From NCBI GenBank assembly GCA_023053575.1, contig JAKZAP010000018.1, forward strand, positions 19,558,202 to 19,622,201: DNA of 64,000 nt. Reading direction: 5' to 3'. Shown piece by piece: positions 48,504 to 59,335 of this stretch (within the stretch, counting starts at the first letter, position 1; the number at the start of each line of letters is the position of its first letter). Below the pieces are notes generated by a model, which did not search any database, had not been told where the DNA came from, and saw nothing but the letters and a program-made list of their open reading frames with translations. Source of the DNA: Branchinecta lynchi. Its lineage: Eukaryota; Arthropoda; Branchiopoda; Anostraca; Branchinectidae. A program made the position numbers and the translations under genes.

Positions 48504-50821
48504 CTGCAAGAAAAATAAGAATTAGGATATCCGACTAGATATTTTTTTATTTATTATAAGCCCACTAGACAGTGGCTCGGGAGGTAGGTGTGTTTGCCCC
48601 CTTTCTGGGGAGGTTGGGGATGGGCTGGACCGTTTTTTGAATAGTTGACAAAGTTTGGTGAACTGGAGGGATACATTTTTTCGAGGGGGTGTACCGCTGC
48701 TCCGTGGTATTTTGGGGACTACTTCGAAAGACTCAATTACTGCGTTATGTTGTTTTATAGGAAAGGCGTGGAGGCGCGGAAGGCAGCAATGTTGTCCTAA
48801 AGATGTTATTGTTTTTCTTTTTGGTTTGTAGTTGTGTATATGGTCACTGGCTTTTAAATACACACATATATATATATATATATATACATTAAAAAAGAGG
48901 AAAACGATGGGAAAAAGAAAATATAAATAACATATCAACGAACTAAAAGAAGCAAACATCTTGACCTCGATGTATGCGACCGTCTACACGCTCGCCGCTC
49001 AATTTCTAGTAGGCTTCCAACTGGATCAGTAACATTGAAATAACGCATAATACTTGTGTTACTATGATGGGCAAGTAAGTACAGAAAATATTTACAAAAC
49101 TTAAAATACGTCTTCGTTAAGCGCGACAGGTCATTTGGAGACAGTAGGTCGCTCACCCCGGATAAACATGTAATGTGGGAAGCTTCCCACGTCTCTCTTC
49201 CAAATTTACCGCGATTAGGTACAACAGATACTAAGCAATTCGGATGGTATCAGCCATCTGTCCACATGATAATCTTCTAGTTGATAGAAGCTTATTCGAA
49301 AACCGAGCACCCAGGTACGTAAAAGACTCAACGGGGCTAAGAACTGTTGAGCCAAAGTGATTTCTACAGGACAATCACAATTAAATGCCATAAACTCGGC
49401 AGCCATATAGGCGGCTGCCGCTGTGAATCAGTGCTTAGCTTGGAATCAAGGTTGCCTGATTCAAAGGTTCTCAACTAGTGGTACGCGTACCCGAAGGGGT
49501 ACAAGAGACCCTCGCAAGGGGTACGAGAAGGTCCCAGAATCAAGTTCATTTGTAGCTTTAATATCCCGTCTCAGTTGTTTTCTAGATACTGTCATAAAGA
49601 TCAGATACCCCACCGTAAGCTTTTTCAGATGCACATTTGTGCCCATTCGACAAAAATACTGTCTTTTCGACGTTCTGATCGTGGTGAAATAGTGAAACAA
49701 CGATTCGTCAAAAAGGGGCAGCCTACGCAACGTGTTCGAACCTTGGTCAGGGGTACGCGGTATGGACAGGGTTGGGAACAACCGGTCTAACACATTCATT
49801 TCTCGGCCGCTTCTGGGCTGATTCTTGCTACATTCATTTTTGCACTGCCTTGCTTCCGACGAAGAAGGCAGCGCTTCTCCAGAATAGCAGACTTGCTTAC
49901 CAAACAAGCCTGTGCTTCCCTGTGCTTCAACCAAGAAGAAATCTTGCAGCCCGTGGCCAGTGAATCCAATATTGCAAAAGAAACGAGACATAGCTGTTTT
50001 GTCAAAATGGGAAATAGGAAGACGAGTCAAGTTGGCAAAAGGACCTCAAGCGTGCAGAAGTACAGCTCAAAATAATAGTAGTTTAAATTGACGCTAACAT
50101 GAGCGGAATCAGGAGTGAACAAAGGGACCAATTGTCCCGGTTCGCATGGTGGGGCGGGGTACTTTGTACCCAGAAACCTAGTAGGGTTTCATCTCTATTA
50201 GTTTTAGGACAGTTCGCTACGGGTCCTAAATTCAAGTCGATATTAGGGTCTGAGAACCATGACTCTGACCTGCTTTTCTAGCTATAAGTCAACGCTGTTG
50301 AAAAACAGAAGAACCGTTAAAAAGCTCCTCTATGTTATGGAGTCTTCTCTAAATTAGGTCTCAAAAAAGGGTCCTCATGATTATTAACGGGGAGGGTAAA
50401 GTGCCCTACAGTTACCTACTAAAAAGGTTCAAGGTGGCTACCCTGGAAGAAAGATGAACCCGCCTTAGCATCGCTTTCGGTATTAAAACCCAATCTGTTC
50501 CCCGATTACGTAATATTCTCCCACCCCCTATTCTCCTACACGTATTATTCCCCCTAGCGAGAGAAACCCAGAAAATCCCCAAACTAGCCCCTCTTCATGA
50601 AAAATACAGAAGGAGTTTTGTTCCAGCATTTGTTGAGTTGTACAATAACCGATAAGTTAGTCCTTTCCAGTTTGTATTTTTCCTTCGTGACATTTAGACT
50701 ATGGAGCGTTATGTTATTCATCATTTTGTATGACGAAAAGGTCAAATTCGGCGGTAAAGCTGTGACAGCTGCTTTTGAAAAAATAAAATTCTATTCTGTA
50801 AATGAGGGACTTGCAACTCAC
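48504..50821. other. Kelch gene intron
   Basis: A 2.3-kb intron with a TA microsatellite at 48866-48886. An AGCCTCGTTTTTG-type MITE relic lies in reverse orientation at about 49796-49985 ('cggccgcttctgggctgatt', 'tgcactgccttgcttcc', 'caaccaagaagaaatcttgc'). A repeat-like region from about 49458 ('ggttctcaactagtggtacg') precedes it. No gene. Confidence 0.45.
48866..48886. repeat. (TA)n microsatellite
   Basis: About ten uninterrupted TA units preceded by CACACA. Confidence 0.9.
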
Positions 50822-50995
50822 CATTATAATAGGCAAGACCACAGCCCCTTCTGGCTGTAATGAGCGGAGGTAGAAACTCCCAGACGTTCTTCTCTGGGTC
50901 GTAGATTTCAACGGAATTCAAGCAGTTCCAGGCGTCGCAGCCACCTACGGCAATGACTCGGTTTCTGCACGACGTAACGCCGGCCTGATAACGAC
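50822..50995 (-). CDS. IVNS1ABP: IVNS1ABP-like kelch protein exon
   Basis: The exon encodes RYQAGVTSCRNRVIAVGGCD, then AWNCLNSVEIYDPEKNVWEF and LPPLITARRGCGLAYYN. The phrase WNCLN(S/T)VE followed by Y(D/N)PE-N-W and ARRG is the strongest link to IVNS1ABP, whose blade reads 'ESWNCLNTVERYNPENNTW'. Borders are 'tttttttccag' and gtgagt, phase 1. Confidence 0.88.
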
Positions 50996-51344
50996 CTGGA
51001 AAAAAAAATCGTCTTAAAGCCAGGCTTCAACTTCCAGATTTTTCTTCCAGATGCCGGACAGCCGTTTTCGTCGAGACGGAAACGTCTGGAAGTCCGAGGA
51101 GCTGGACACCCCAGATTCCGGATGTTGGAAGGTGCCATAGAGGCAACCTGTTCGAGAGACATGACAAATATGCAAATGGAGGAAGAAAAGGGAAAGTGAT
51201 TGAAAGTTGTGATTGGGATGCAAGAGATATTTGAAATGTAGAGGGGGACATCTGAGAAATGTTGAAGAATAGGAAAACTAGCTGTCATCCTTATTATGAA
51301 AATCTGGAAGGGTTGGCTTAATACTCTTGATGACTATCTCTCCT
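50996..51344. other. Kelch gene intron, nothing recognised
   Basis: Contains repeated 'ttccagatt / gtctggaag' words around 51.0-51.1 kb and 52.1-52.2 kb. No gene. Confidence 0.35.
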
Positions 51345-51530
51345 CGCCCAATGCAAAATCTCCGGCCTCTCTGGGTAGCTAGCGGAAGAAAGGAAGAAGT
51401 GGTGTCACAGCTGGTCCCAAAGATCGCGGTGATTGATTCACACAGGATTTGAGTCGTACGGACATGCTTTCTCCTTCTTCCTGAGGATCACTGGCGTGTT
51501 TTGGAGTTAGTTATACAGAGTATTATGCGG
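51345..51530 (-). repeat. Solo copy of the LINE 5' region
   Basis: This block is colinear with 55865-56070, the leader of the LINE that begins at 55803. Shared words include 'gatgcaaaatc', 'agcggaaga', 'gtgattg(g/a)tt', 'cacaggatt', 'gaggatcactggcg' and 'agttatataaagtatt'-like sequence. It carries no LINE coding sequence, so it is either a promoter-only fragment or an element sharing that leader. Confidence 0.55.
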
Positions 51531-51842
51531 AAGCCCGGACGTCTGGGAATCTGGAAGGTGAAGCCTGGCTTTTAAACGATTCTGTCTCATGCGAGGAGTC
51601 GATCCGGATTGCCCCACTGAGGAATAAAGCCAGACTGCGCCATACAGATTACCAGATATCCGGGTCTTCGTAACGTCAAGCCAACTCTTCCGGATATTGT
51701 ACAAATGATGATTGATAATTTCGCTCATTTCTTGCTCCCTGTCGCAAACTCTTAAATCAGTCTCCCTTTTCCCCTCCCACATCCATTTACATATTTATTT
51801 TGTCTCCTAAATGTGTCGCCTCTATACGGCTCTACTTCCAGG

Positions 51843-52136
51843 CAGGGGCGTCACGGCTGGGGGGAAGGGGGGGGGAAAGGTATCGTCCCAAAAAAAAATG
51901 CCGAGTCGGCTCGAAGCGCCACGATTTTTTTTTTTAAACAGTCAGTTTCTCGTAAAGATAGTCGATTTTTTTCTTAAAAATAATAGTTTTTCTTAAAAGT
52001 CGGCCGATTTTTTGTCAACACAATCGTTTTTCTCAATAATAGTCATTTTTTTCTACAAAAACAGTCGGTAAAAATGACCAGCCAGTCGGTAAATATCTTG
52101 CCCCTCCCCCCAACATTTTGGCTAGTAACGCGTCTG
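51843..52136. mobile_element. hAT-like MITE CAGGGGCGTCAC, perfect 8-bp TSD
   Basis: It starts CAGGGGCGTCACGGCTGGGG and ends GGCTAGTAACGCGTCTG, flanked by CTTCCAGG at 51835-51842 and 52137-52144. It is colinear with 17984-18340 ('ggctcgaagcgccacgattt', 'accagccagtcggtaaat'). Confidence 0.92.
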
Positions 52137-52218
52137 CTTCCAGGTTTCGGAATCTGGAGAGTCCAACCACTGGACTTCCAGACGTTTTGGTCTAGCTGAA
52201 TCTTCCAGATCCTAATAC

Positions 52219-52450
52219 ATAGATGGTGCCATCTGTGTATTATTATTAATTTCCATGACATGGGGATGTGAACTGGTTGAACGAATTTGCCTTCGGGCGG
52301 GATCACTGTTCCTATGGCCGGCTTCTACCAGAGTATTGTAGTGGTTTGCGAACTCTGTTCACAAGCCCCTCGGTAGCTCAGTTGGTAGAGCGACTGCCTT
52401 GTAAGCAGAGGGTCCTTGGTTAAAATCCCGGCTGAGGAGCATTTATGTCT
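52219..52450 (+). mobile_element. tRNA-Thr-derived repeat (copy A)
   Basis: About 145 bp of conserved leader ('gtgccatctgtg', 'catggggatgtgaactgg', 'cttcgggcgggatcactgtt', 'gcgaactctgttcacaa') is followed by a 76-nt tRNA-like unit and 'atttatgtct'. The same unit recurs at 56225, 61853 and (reversed) 62866. Unlike usual tRNA-SINEs the tRNA-like part is at the right end. Confidence 0.8.
52365..52440 (+). tRNA. tRNA-Thr(TGT)-like, probably a repeat copy
   Basis: A cloverleaf can be drawn. The anticodon loop CTTGTAA has anticodon TGT at 52400-52402, the D arm reads AGCTCAGTTGGTAGAGC, and the acceptor pairs GCCCCTC with GAGGAGC (one mismatch). The B-box is damaged (GGTTAAAATCC). It is most likely a repeat-borne pseudo-tRNA. 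Confidence 0.4.
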
Positions 52451-52756
52451 ATCAGTTCACTAGGCTACTTATAAAATCTTTTAGATCCACCGAAAATTTT
52501 CTGTACCTGCGAAGATTTTAGGGACTTTTAACGACCCCCTTAGCTGTCACCTGCTTATTTCAATCAATCAATCAATCAATTTATTTTGCCAATATCATTA
52601 TAAGATAGTTTGGACGCGTCACAAAGAAGACAATGATACAAAACACACAACATGCACAATTGAGATTAAGCAGAAATAATGACAGTTATAAATAAATAAA
52701 CTAAATCAAAAATATATTTACAATTACTCAGATTTTATATTTACAATTTAATTCAG

Positions 52757-53791
52757 TCAGCAGTCAATTTCTCTGAGCTTGTTTTCATTAATATTCTGAA
52801 CGAAATAAGGCACAAACGACTTCTCATAGCGGCTTGTCCTGCAAGGAGGCGTTTGTAGCTGCTCCACTTCACTCAGCTTTGATTTGAGTCTTGTATTTGG
52901 GCGACTTTTTGTAACTATTTTGTCCGTGAAGTCTGGCAGAATGCTTCGGTGTAACGGGGAAGCAAGACATTTCTTGCCAAAGTCCATCAGTAGGCAGTGC
53001 CTGCGGCTGGAAAGCGTTTGCAGTCTTAGCGTTTCTAGACTTGACTCGTAGTCGTTATACTGGCTACCCAAGAGGATCTTGCAGACCCTCTTTTGTAGTG
53101 CCTCAAGCTTGTCCGTCTGATCCTGTGATAATGCTGCATGCCATACCGGACAGGCATATTCAAGGTTGGGCCGAATGTGTGTCTTGTACACTGTTAATAG
53201 AACCTTCCGGTCCTGGGAGAATCGTCGAACCACCGCAAATAGTTGAAGAAGTAACCCGCCTTTCTTGATTATATTGTTTACTTGGGTTTTCCAGCTCAAG
53301 TCGCTGTCAATGTGAATGCCAAGGATTTTTACCGAGTTTACTGTAGATAGACCAAGGCTCTGGATACACGGTACTTCTCTTTTCAGGAAGCAAAACCTGA
53401 GGATGGAGCTCTTCTCTGTGCTGAGCGTTAGCTTGACATCCTCGACATCACTTGTCAGTGTTTCAATCCTCGAAACCAGAGGATCTTCGCCTGTCGGGTC
53501 GCTTAACTTGCGGAGTACATTGATTGAAAGATCATCAGCAAATTTGTATTTGTTTTTGATGTCTTGAAGGAGTCGGTTGATCACGATCAGGAAGACCAGC
53601 GGTCCTAGCTTAGTTCCTTGAGGCGCTCCGCAAGTTATCGCTTTCACCTCCGAGATGACGTTCTTTAGTATGACTCTTTGGGAGCGGCCAGAGAGAAAAC
53701 CAGCCAGCATGCACAATGAGTGCTGACTTGCTCCCATTTTAGCCGCTTCTTGTAGAACAGTTTTGTGGTCCAAGAGGTCGAACGCTTTCAC
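52757..53791 (-). CDS. LINE reverse transcriptase, C-terminal part
   Basis: A 344-residue frame begins inside reverse-transcriptase motif A (KAFDLLDHK). It continues with GAPQGTKLGPLVFLIVINRL (motif B region), KFADDLSINVL (the catalytic box, FADD rather than YADD), then KILGIHIDSDLSWKTQVNN and a thumb/C-terminal region with RPNLEYACPVWH and LQKRVCKILLG. This end is typical of CR1/L2/Jockey-group LINEs. The upstream half is in another frame; the two overlap by 4 bp. Confidence 0.85.
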   Translation of the reverse strand: MKAFDLLDHKTVLQEAAKMGASQHSLCMLAGFLSGRSQRVILKNVISEVKAITCGAPQGTKLGPLVFLIVINRLLQDIKNKYKFADDLSINVLRKLSDPTGEDPLVSRIETLTSDVEDVKLTLSTEKSSILRFCFLKREVPCIQSLGLSTVNSVKILGIHIDSDLSWKTQVNNIIKKGGLLLQLFAVVRRFSQDRKVLLTVYKTHIRPNLEYACPVWHAALSQDQTDKLEALQKRVCKILLGSQYNDYESSLETLRLQTLSSRRHCLLMDFGKKCLASPLHRSILPDFTDKIVTKSRPNTRLKSKLSEVEQLQTPPCRTSRYEKSFVPYFVQNINENKLREIDC

Positions 53792-55803
53792 AAAGTCAGC
53801 AATAATGGTGTCGACGAAGCTCCGTCATTTTCAAGGTGTGACAGAACTTCATCAAGAAGCTGTACCAAATAGTGATTGGTACTGCATCCAGGGCGGAATC
53901 CATATTGTTGGGGGTCGAGTTTTTGTTGTATCTCCTCAAAGAGCTTTTTATAGATGAAGCCTTCAAGTAGTTTGGAGAACAACGAAGTATTTGAGATTGG
54001 TCGTAGCTCGTTGATGCTGGCTGGCTGTTTCTTCTTCGGGATAGGCGTTACGTGCGCTGTCTTGAAGCATTCAGGAAACTGTCCTTCAATAAGACTTTGA
54101 TTGAATATTGCTGCCAGCGGCGCCGCAATCTCTTCGGCGCATAGTTTGGCAAGACTTGGCGGTATTTCTCCGTGAAAGGCTGCTTTGGTTGGGTTTAGTC
54201 TCTGCAGGGCTTCGGTCACATGTGTAACTTCGACCGTGGGGATCTCAGATAATGGCGGTAGGTCGGGAAGAGACTCTAAACCAGGGTAAGTTCTGCACAC
54301 TTTTGAAAAGTGCTCATTTATTTCGTCTGTGGTAATAGCATCCCCGTCCTCGTTCTTAATTTCACTCTCGTTCGTTTTCTTCCCGGTCATTGACCGGATT
54401 GTCTGATGGAACTTCCGTGGGTCAGAAATTAAGATTTTGTCGATGCACTCTTTGCCATAATCTCTCTTTGCTTCTTTTGTTTTCTTTACTATGAAATTGC
54501 GGAGGTTTTTCCATTGTCGAGATGATCCTTCTAGTTCATAAATTAGATCGCGCGAGTCGATAAGTCGCTCAAGCTCTGTGGTCATCCAGGGCTTAGCTTT
54601 GGGCTTGATAATAGCAGTTTTCTCAGGAAAAATTTCGTCGTAAAGCGCTTTAATCTCGGTCAGAAAGTGCTTAGCCATGTTGTTCGAGTTGTCCATGCGG
54701 TACAGCCGAGTCCAGTTTTTTGACTGTAGTACTTGCTTGAATAGAAGGACTTGTCGCTCCGATTTCGGCCTGTAGGTAATCGTTTTCTTAATTTGCTGCG
54801 CAACATGAGTGCACGGCTCCCACAGGACGACTTGATGGTCGCTTTTCCCGAGAGGTGCTAGCGTACGAGGAATCTTGTAGTGCTCCGGTATAGATGTGAA
54901 TACAAGATCTAGTATCTTGTTCTCACGCGTCGGGCGAGTCACGACTTGTTTAAGCGATAGTGATTTCGATAGCCAGCTAGCTTTCATGTCATTGAAGTCG
55001 CCACATACGCAGATCCCAGCATGAGGGTACTTGATCCTAATGTGGTCAATGCCGTGCTGTAAGTACTCCATTAGCTTCTTTCTGTATGGTCCTCTAGGAG
55101 GGTAGTAAACAACACAGAAAACTAGTGAAGACACCAGACGAGGTAGGTATTTAGGTTTTGTCCATATCCAAAGAACTTCGAACAGCGGGTCCTTGGGAAC
55201 CGGTGGATTAAGAATCCGAGCTGGGATAGAACTTTTGCTGATAAAACCCACTCCTCCTCCGTGAGATGTGTATTCCCCTTCCTGGTTGACTCGTGGTAAA
55301 ATAACTGTATTGTCACCATCGATTTGGATTAGGTCTGGGTTGGCCTGCCACGTCTCTGTCAAGCAGAAAACGTCAACATTCCAGTCAAGCAGAAATTTGT
55401 TTATCTCTTCCAGCTTATTTCCTGCTGAGCGGACATTGGCAAGAGCAATTTTCGGAAACCCGCCCTGCGCTGGTTTTGGCTTTTGTGGATCTCTTCGAGA
55501 AGAAGGATCTACCCTTATAGGGCTGCAAGGAATGATGGTCTCTGAATGCTGGTTAAATGATCTTCTTTCAGGTTGAGTGTCATCAGCAACGGGATGAAAG
55601 GGCGCCGAGAAGGTTGATGGTAGGTATGAATTACCTTTAAATTGACGGTAGTTGTTTGAATATCCGTGTGGTAGAGGTAGAGGTGATGGGATAGGGGTCG
55701 AACGGTGATACTCAAGAATACTCTGAAGAGCACCATTGTGCGTCTCTGTTTGTGTGATATTATTCGGTATGGTGTCATCGGTTTGGTAGTGGTCTGGGGT
55801 CAC
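53788..55803 (-). CDS. LINE endonuclease and N-terminal reverse transcriptase
   Basis: A 671-residue frame. After a roughly 115-residue proline-rich leader comes an AP-type endonuclease: KIALANVRSAGNKLEEINKF, DVFCLTETW, CGDFND, LDLVFTS and GKSDHQVV hold its usual catalytic landmarks. A basic linker is followed by the reverse-transcriptase fingers (VTPIPKKKQPASINELRPIS, then QYGFRPGCSTNHYLV). The frame leaves the conserved reading just before motif A, near 53806-53820, where a single-base change puts the rest in the next frame. This copy is therefore probably inactive. Confidence 0.85.
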   Translation of the reverse strand: MTPDHYQTDDTIPNNITQTETHNGALQSILEYHRSTPIPSPLPLPHGYSNNYRQFKGNSYLPSTFSAPFHPVADDTQPERRSFNQHSETIIPCSPIRVDPSSRRDPQKPKPAQGGFPKIALANVRSAGNKLEEINKFLLDWNVDVFCLTETWQANPDLIQIDGDNTVILPRVNQEGEYTSHGGGVGFISKSSIPARILNPPVPKDPLFEVLWIWTKPKYLPRLVSSLVFCVVYYPPRGPYRKKLMEYLQHGIDHIRIKYPHAGICVCGDFNDMKASWLSKSLSLKQVVTRPTRENKILDLVFTSIPEHYKIPRTLAPLGKSDHQVVLWEPCTHVAQQIKKTITYRPKSERQVLLFKQVLQSKNWTRLYRMDNSNNMAKHFLTEIKALYDEIFPEKTAIIKPKAKPWMTTELERLIDSRDLIYELEGSSRQWKNLRNFIVKKTKEAKRDYGKECIDKILISDPRKFHQTIRSMTGKKTNESEIKNEDGDAITTDEINEHFSKVCRTYPGLESLPDLPPLSEIPTVEVTHVTEALQRLNPTKAAFHGEIPPSLAKLCAEEIAAPLAAIFNQSLIEGQFPECFKTAHVTPIPKKKQPASINELRPISNTSLFSKLLEGFIYKKLFEEIQQKLDPQQYGFRPGCSTNHYLVQLLDEVLSHLENDGASSTPLLLTL

Positions 55804-56224
55804 TGTTTCCCTTAGCTTTGAGGAATGAGTGGTTTTACTCTCATTACTGTCAAGGTCAGCACTTGGGAGACTAACTCTTCTTCCCGATGCAAAATCGCCC
55901 TGTGCATAGCGGAAGAGCCGGAAGCTGTTTCACAGCTGCTCTCTCCCAAACATCGCCGTGATTGGTTAACACAGGATTGAGTAGTTGAGTTTGAGTCGTT
56001 AGTGCTACGTTTTCTCATTCTTCCCGAGGATCACTGGCGGATATTGGATTTAGTTATATAAAGTATTCTGTTCAACCAGCAAACAAATTAGCAAGTATGG
56101 GTTATAGGGTGAGCAATCACATAGGCTAGCTGCTAGGTAGCCAGAGTGTACACGAATTAGTCTCCCTATTTTGGAAAGAAATAAGAACTATTACGATATC
56201 AGGACTAATAATGCTTAGATTACA

Positions 56225-56445
56225 TGGATATTATTAGTAATTTCCGTGACACGGGGATGTGAACTAGTTAGATGAATTTGCCTTCGGGCGGAATCACTGT
56301 TCATATAGCCGGCTTCTACCAGACTACTGTAGTGGCTGGCGAACTCTGTTCACAAGTCCCTCGGTAGCTCAGTTGGTAGAGCGACTGCCTTGTAAGCAGA
56401 GGGTCCTGGGTTCAAATCCCGGCTGAGGAGCATTTTTGTCTTTCA
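56225..56445 (+). mobile_element. tRNA-Thr-derived repeat (copy B)
   Basis: Leader ('taatttccgtgacacgggga', 'gccttcgggcggaatcactg', 'cttctaccagactactgtag') plus tRNA-like unit plus 'atttttgtctttcagt'. It is about 90 percent like copy A by eye. Confidence 0.8.
56356..56431 (+). tRNA. tRNA-Thr(TGT)-like, repeat copy
   Basis: 76 nt with an intact B-box (GGTTCAAATCC), A-box-like TAGCTCAGTTGG and anticodon loop CTTGTAA. The acceptor GTCCCTC pairs imperfectly with GAGGAGC. It has the best-preserved T arm of the copies, yet its acceptor stem argues against a functional gene. Confidence 0.42.
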
Positions 56446-56541
56446 GTTACTGCTTATAAAATGATATCAGGACTAATGCCAAAAGGCACTAACTGAACCG
56501 ACGAGAACTGGAACAATATTAGAAGGAACCGAAAGACTTAC

Positions 56542-56667
56542 CGACATTCAAAGGTGCCGCCGATTTCCATTCTTTCTGTGCAGGGTTGAAGACGTCACAG
56601 TATTTCACTGCACTCTGTCCATTCCAACCTCCAACGCAGAACAGCTTGCCATCCAAGTCGCAAACCC
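56542..56667 (-). CDS. IVNS1ABP: IVNS1ABP-like kelch protein exon
   Basis: The exon encodes GVCDLDGKLFCVGGWNGQSA, then VKYCDVFNPAQKEWKSAAPL and NVG. This is one kelch blade with GG, a Tyr-Cys-Asp-Val-Phe-(N/D)-P strand and the Trp. IVNS1ABP has 'GVCALNGKLYIVGG' and 'NCDVFDP' at the matching place. Bounded by a 16-T tract with cag and gtaagt, phase 1. Confidence 0.88.
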
Positions 56668-58439
56668 CTGAAAAAAAAAAAAAAAAATCAAATACAGAAC
56701 GGAACAAAGAATTCGTCCGCCGCTGAGATAAGCAGTCATCGGGAGTTCAATACGAATCTAAGAAAAAATACAGAAGTAAACTTTGGTGGTCATCAACGTT
56801 CGACATTTCGTATTATTTATTTTGTTCTTAAGCCAGTGACCAACAAGTGAATCTATGCAGTGGACAAAAGAGAAGAAGAATGCAAACATCTGACGAAATA
56901 TACAGACACAACAGTCACCCCTGTCGTCTAGATGACGACGGATCTACATAGACGACGAGGGTTAATCTTTTCATAGAACAATACTAAAATTCAGCCGAAA
57001 TTCAATCTTAATTCTACTCTTTGAATGCTGGTACGCTGGAATACAGGAAAGAAAAATAAAAAAAAATCCAAATACAGAACGGAACGCAGAACTCGTATGC
57101 CGCTGAGATACGCCCTTGCCGGATGAACAAATTACGGAAGTATCTCATCGTATTTAAATGCCACGTTCTTACAAGAAAGATAAACGTAAAAATTATACAA
57201 ATAAACATAAAAAAATAGTAAAAATAAATAAAAATTAATGGTGACAACTAATATGGGCGTTCAAATTCAACGCATGTGGTATTACTGTACTGCCACATCA
57301 GAGGGGTACCGAGTAATTAGGGCAAAGTAATTAGTCTGGAGCCATGAAAGTGCATTACGCAATGTCCACGCTTCCCCGAGCCGGGGCAAAGTCGCACGTA
57401 TTGTCAAGTAATATTGCGTCCCAGTGGGCACCCGACAAGGTATATATGCTGGGCTCAAAGCTGAGTAGGCTATCAGTTACGGTCTCTGCATTTAAACTAC
57501 TCTCCGTGGCTGCCCGACAGTATTCAAATGGTTTCGAAATCTTTGGTAAGTTTATTTATTACTATCCGAATTATTAGGACTTTCAACTATATCCACAGTT
57601 GTTCAAGCCTTGACGCGTTCTTCAGTTTATTTGAAGTGAAATGGTAGAGTGGATAGAATTAACAAATTCAAGTAAAAAAATTGATTTGTTTTTATTAAAA
57701 TATATGTGAGATTTTGAGAAGTGACAGACAAATTTTAAATTCATAGTACTTAAAGGGTTTAGATATAGTTGTTTCGAGAGAATTTGTAAAAAATGATTTA
57801 AATGGCACGGCTGGATCAGAGGACAGAAGCGGGCATTTTTCAATTCTATGGTTTGCGTTGCCTGTCGCACGATCTGTGTCGGACGTCTCTAAACGCACAA
57901 ATTTGCGCGAAACCGATGTAGTGTGAACCAAGGTTTATTCACAGCAAACTTCTGTCATCCATAGTAAAAGTACCAAGTCTTTTGTGATTTCCACAAGAAT
58001 TTTTTTTTCTGACTTCCAAGTTTCATTGCACTAGCACGTTTTGAAGTAACCTAAGTCGCGATCCCCGTAATTAGGGCTTACACTTGTTTCACCCCGATCA
58101 CTCCACTATATTGCGTCGTCTCAGATATTTCCGTTGCCCCCCCCCCCCCCCCCCCCCCGCTCCAACTCCCACCGCTGTTGTAAGATCCGGTTCGGAATTG
58201 AACTAGAACATCTGAAGCACACTGAAGCTTGTTCTCTTGCAAGTTGTAAATGTTCCCACCAAGTTCGTCTTGCCCACTTTAAGGAAACTGGAAAGTAATT
58301 TTTAAGCAAAACCCTTGAGACAATGATGATCTTGTGCTCGCGAGAATCATGAAAATGTAATATTTAGTTTAAAAGTATTTTTTGTACTTTGCGGTTAAGA
58401 TGCTAAGGGTGGCAGGATCTGGCCAATCCCTAATGTTAA
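56668..58439. other. Kelch gene intron
   Basis: A segment at about 56690-56735 ('aatacagaacggaac' ... 'cgctgagata') is duplicated at 57068-57112. A run of about 20 C lies at 58138-58157. Positions 58300-58420 are a reversed unit of the 32.6-kb tandem repeat. No gene recognised. Confidence 0.45.
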
Positions 58440-58935
58440 AGCCAAGTTTCTTCGTCCTAGCACATATGGAAGTACCATAACTCGTGATCATCGTAATGCC
58501 GGACTACCCTCCAATTCCCCCTACAGTGCTTGAATCCGGTCCGGGTCTGTCACTTATGTATCAATAGGGCTTGTGCTTGTTCTTCCCACCAAGTTTCATC
58601 GCGATTGCTCCACTCTAAGCGTGTAAAAAGATTTCCGGTTCGCCCCCCCCCCCAAACGCAAACACTCATCGGATCCGGTCCGGACTTGAAAAGGGACATT
58701 CGAGACACGAGGTCTTTCCAATATCAAGTTTCATTAAGATCCGATCACGCGTTCCTAAGTTATACATACCTCAAGATTCCGGATTCCCCTCCCTCCACTC
58801 CCCCTACGGTGGTCGGATAGGGTGACTATTTCCAAGTTAGTTTAGTCGGGTCCCTGATAGGCCAGTCCTACGAGTGGACCGACAAACAGACCGACAGAAA
58901 AGTGATCGTTATATGGCTGCAAGTGCCATATAAAC
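58440..58935 (-). repeat. Fragment of the G-rich GCGATCGC modular repeat
   Basis: Reverse-orientation words of the family ('gcttgttcttcccaccaagt', 'tttcattaagatccgatcac', 'ccctccactccccctacggt') end in 'gatcgttatatgg' and 'caagtgccatat', the known terminus. Confidence 0.6.
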
Positions 58936-59335
58936 TTAAAATTAGAGAGTTAATTTCCTATTATCAGGGGAGAAGAATAGTAAACTAACCGCAGTAATAC
59001 GACAATATTCCGAGAAACTCCGGAAGAAATTCTGGAATGATAACAACATAACATTATTCAGGAAAAAAATTCCGAGAAGACATTGGAAAATGGAGCTTTA
59101 GAAACCGAGTAGTAGAATACTGGAACTACCTCCAAGAAAGAGTTGCAAATGCAAATATCAACCAATTCAAAGCAGGTGTCGACTATCACCTGGCTGAAAT
59201 TCAATTTAGTGTGTAAAGTGTCCCGATAAAATTTACAGAGGCGAACAATTGCAATTATATTATTATTATTATTGTATACACCTACTATGGACAACTCTAT
59301 GGATTTTCTTAGCTTTACAATTTTTTATATTTCAG

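Larger units (their letters stand above)
52560..56070 (-). mobile_element. CR1/L2-type LINE, near full length, one frameshift
   Basis: Read on the - strand, a leader (56070-55804) is followed by an endonuclease/reverse-transcriptase region in two overlapping frames and a short 3' UTR ending in five TTGA-type units (52561-52580 on +). Simple-repeat tails and the GxPQGTKLGP-type motif fit the CR1/L2 group. No separate ORF1 was seen. It lies in an intron of the kelch gene, in the same orientation. An otherwise long open frame suggests a fairly young insertion. Confidence 0.85.

Noticed and set aside
49461..50030. A 189-residue open frame on the - strand
   Set aside because: It runs through a degraded MITE relic and a repeat-like region beginning 'ggttctcaactagtggtacg'; no domain is recognisable.
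52365..52440. A genuine functional tRNA-Thr gene
   Set aside because: Damaged B-box, acceptor mismatch and four sister copies with the same flanks point to a repeat family; kept only as a low-confidence tRNA-like unit.
59249..59335. Start of the Pro/Gln/Tyr-rich gene at the upstream in-frame Met
   Set aside because: It would translate a TAT microsatellite and a typical intron-end sequence; a spliced start is more likely, though an unspliced one is not excluded.
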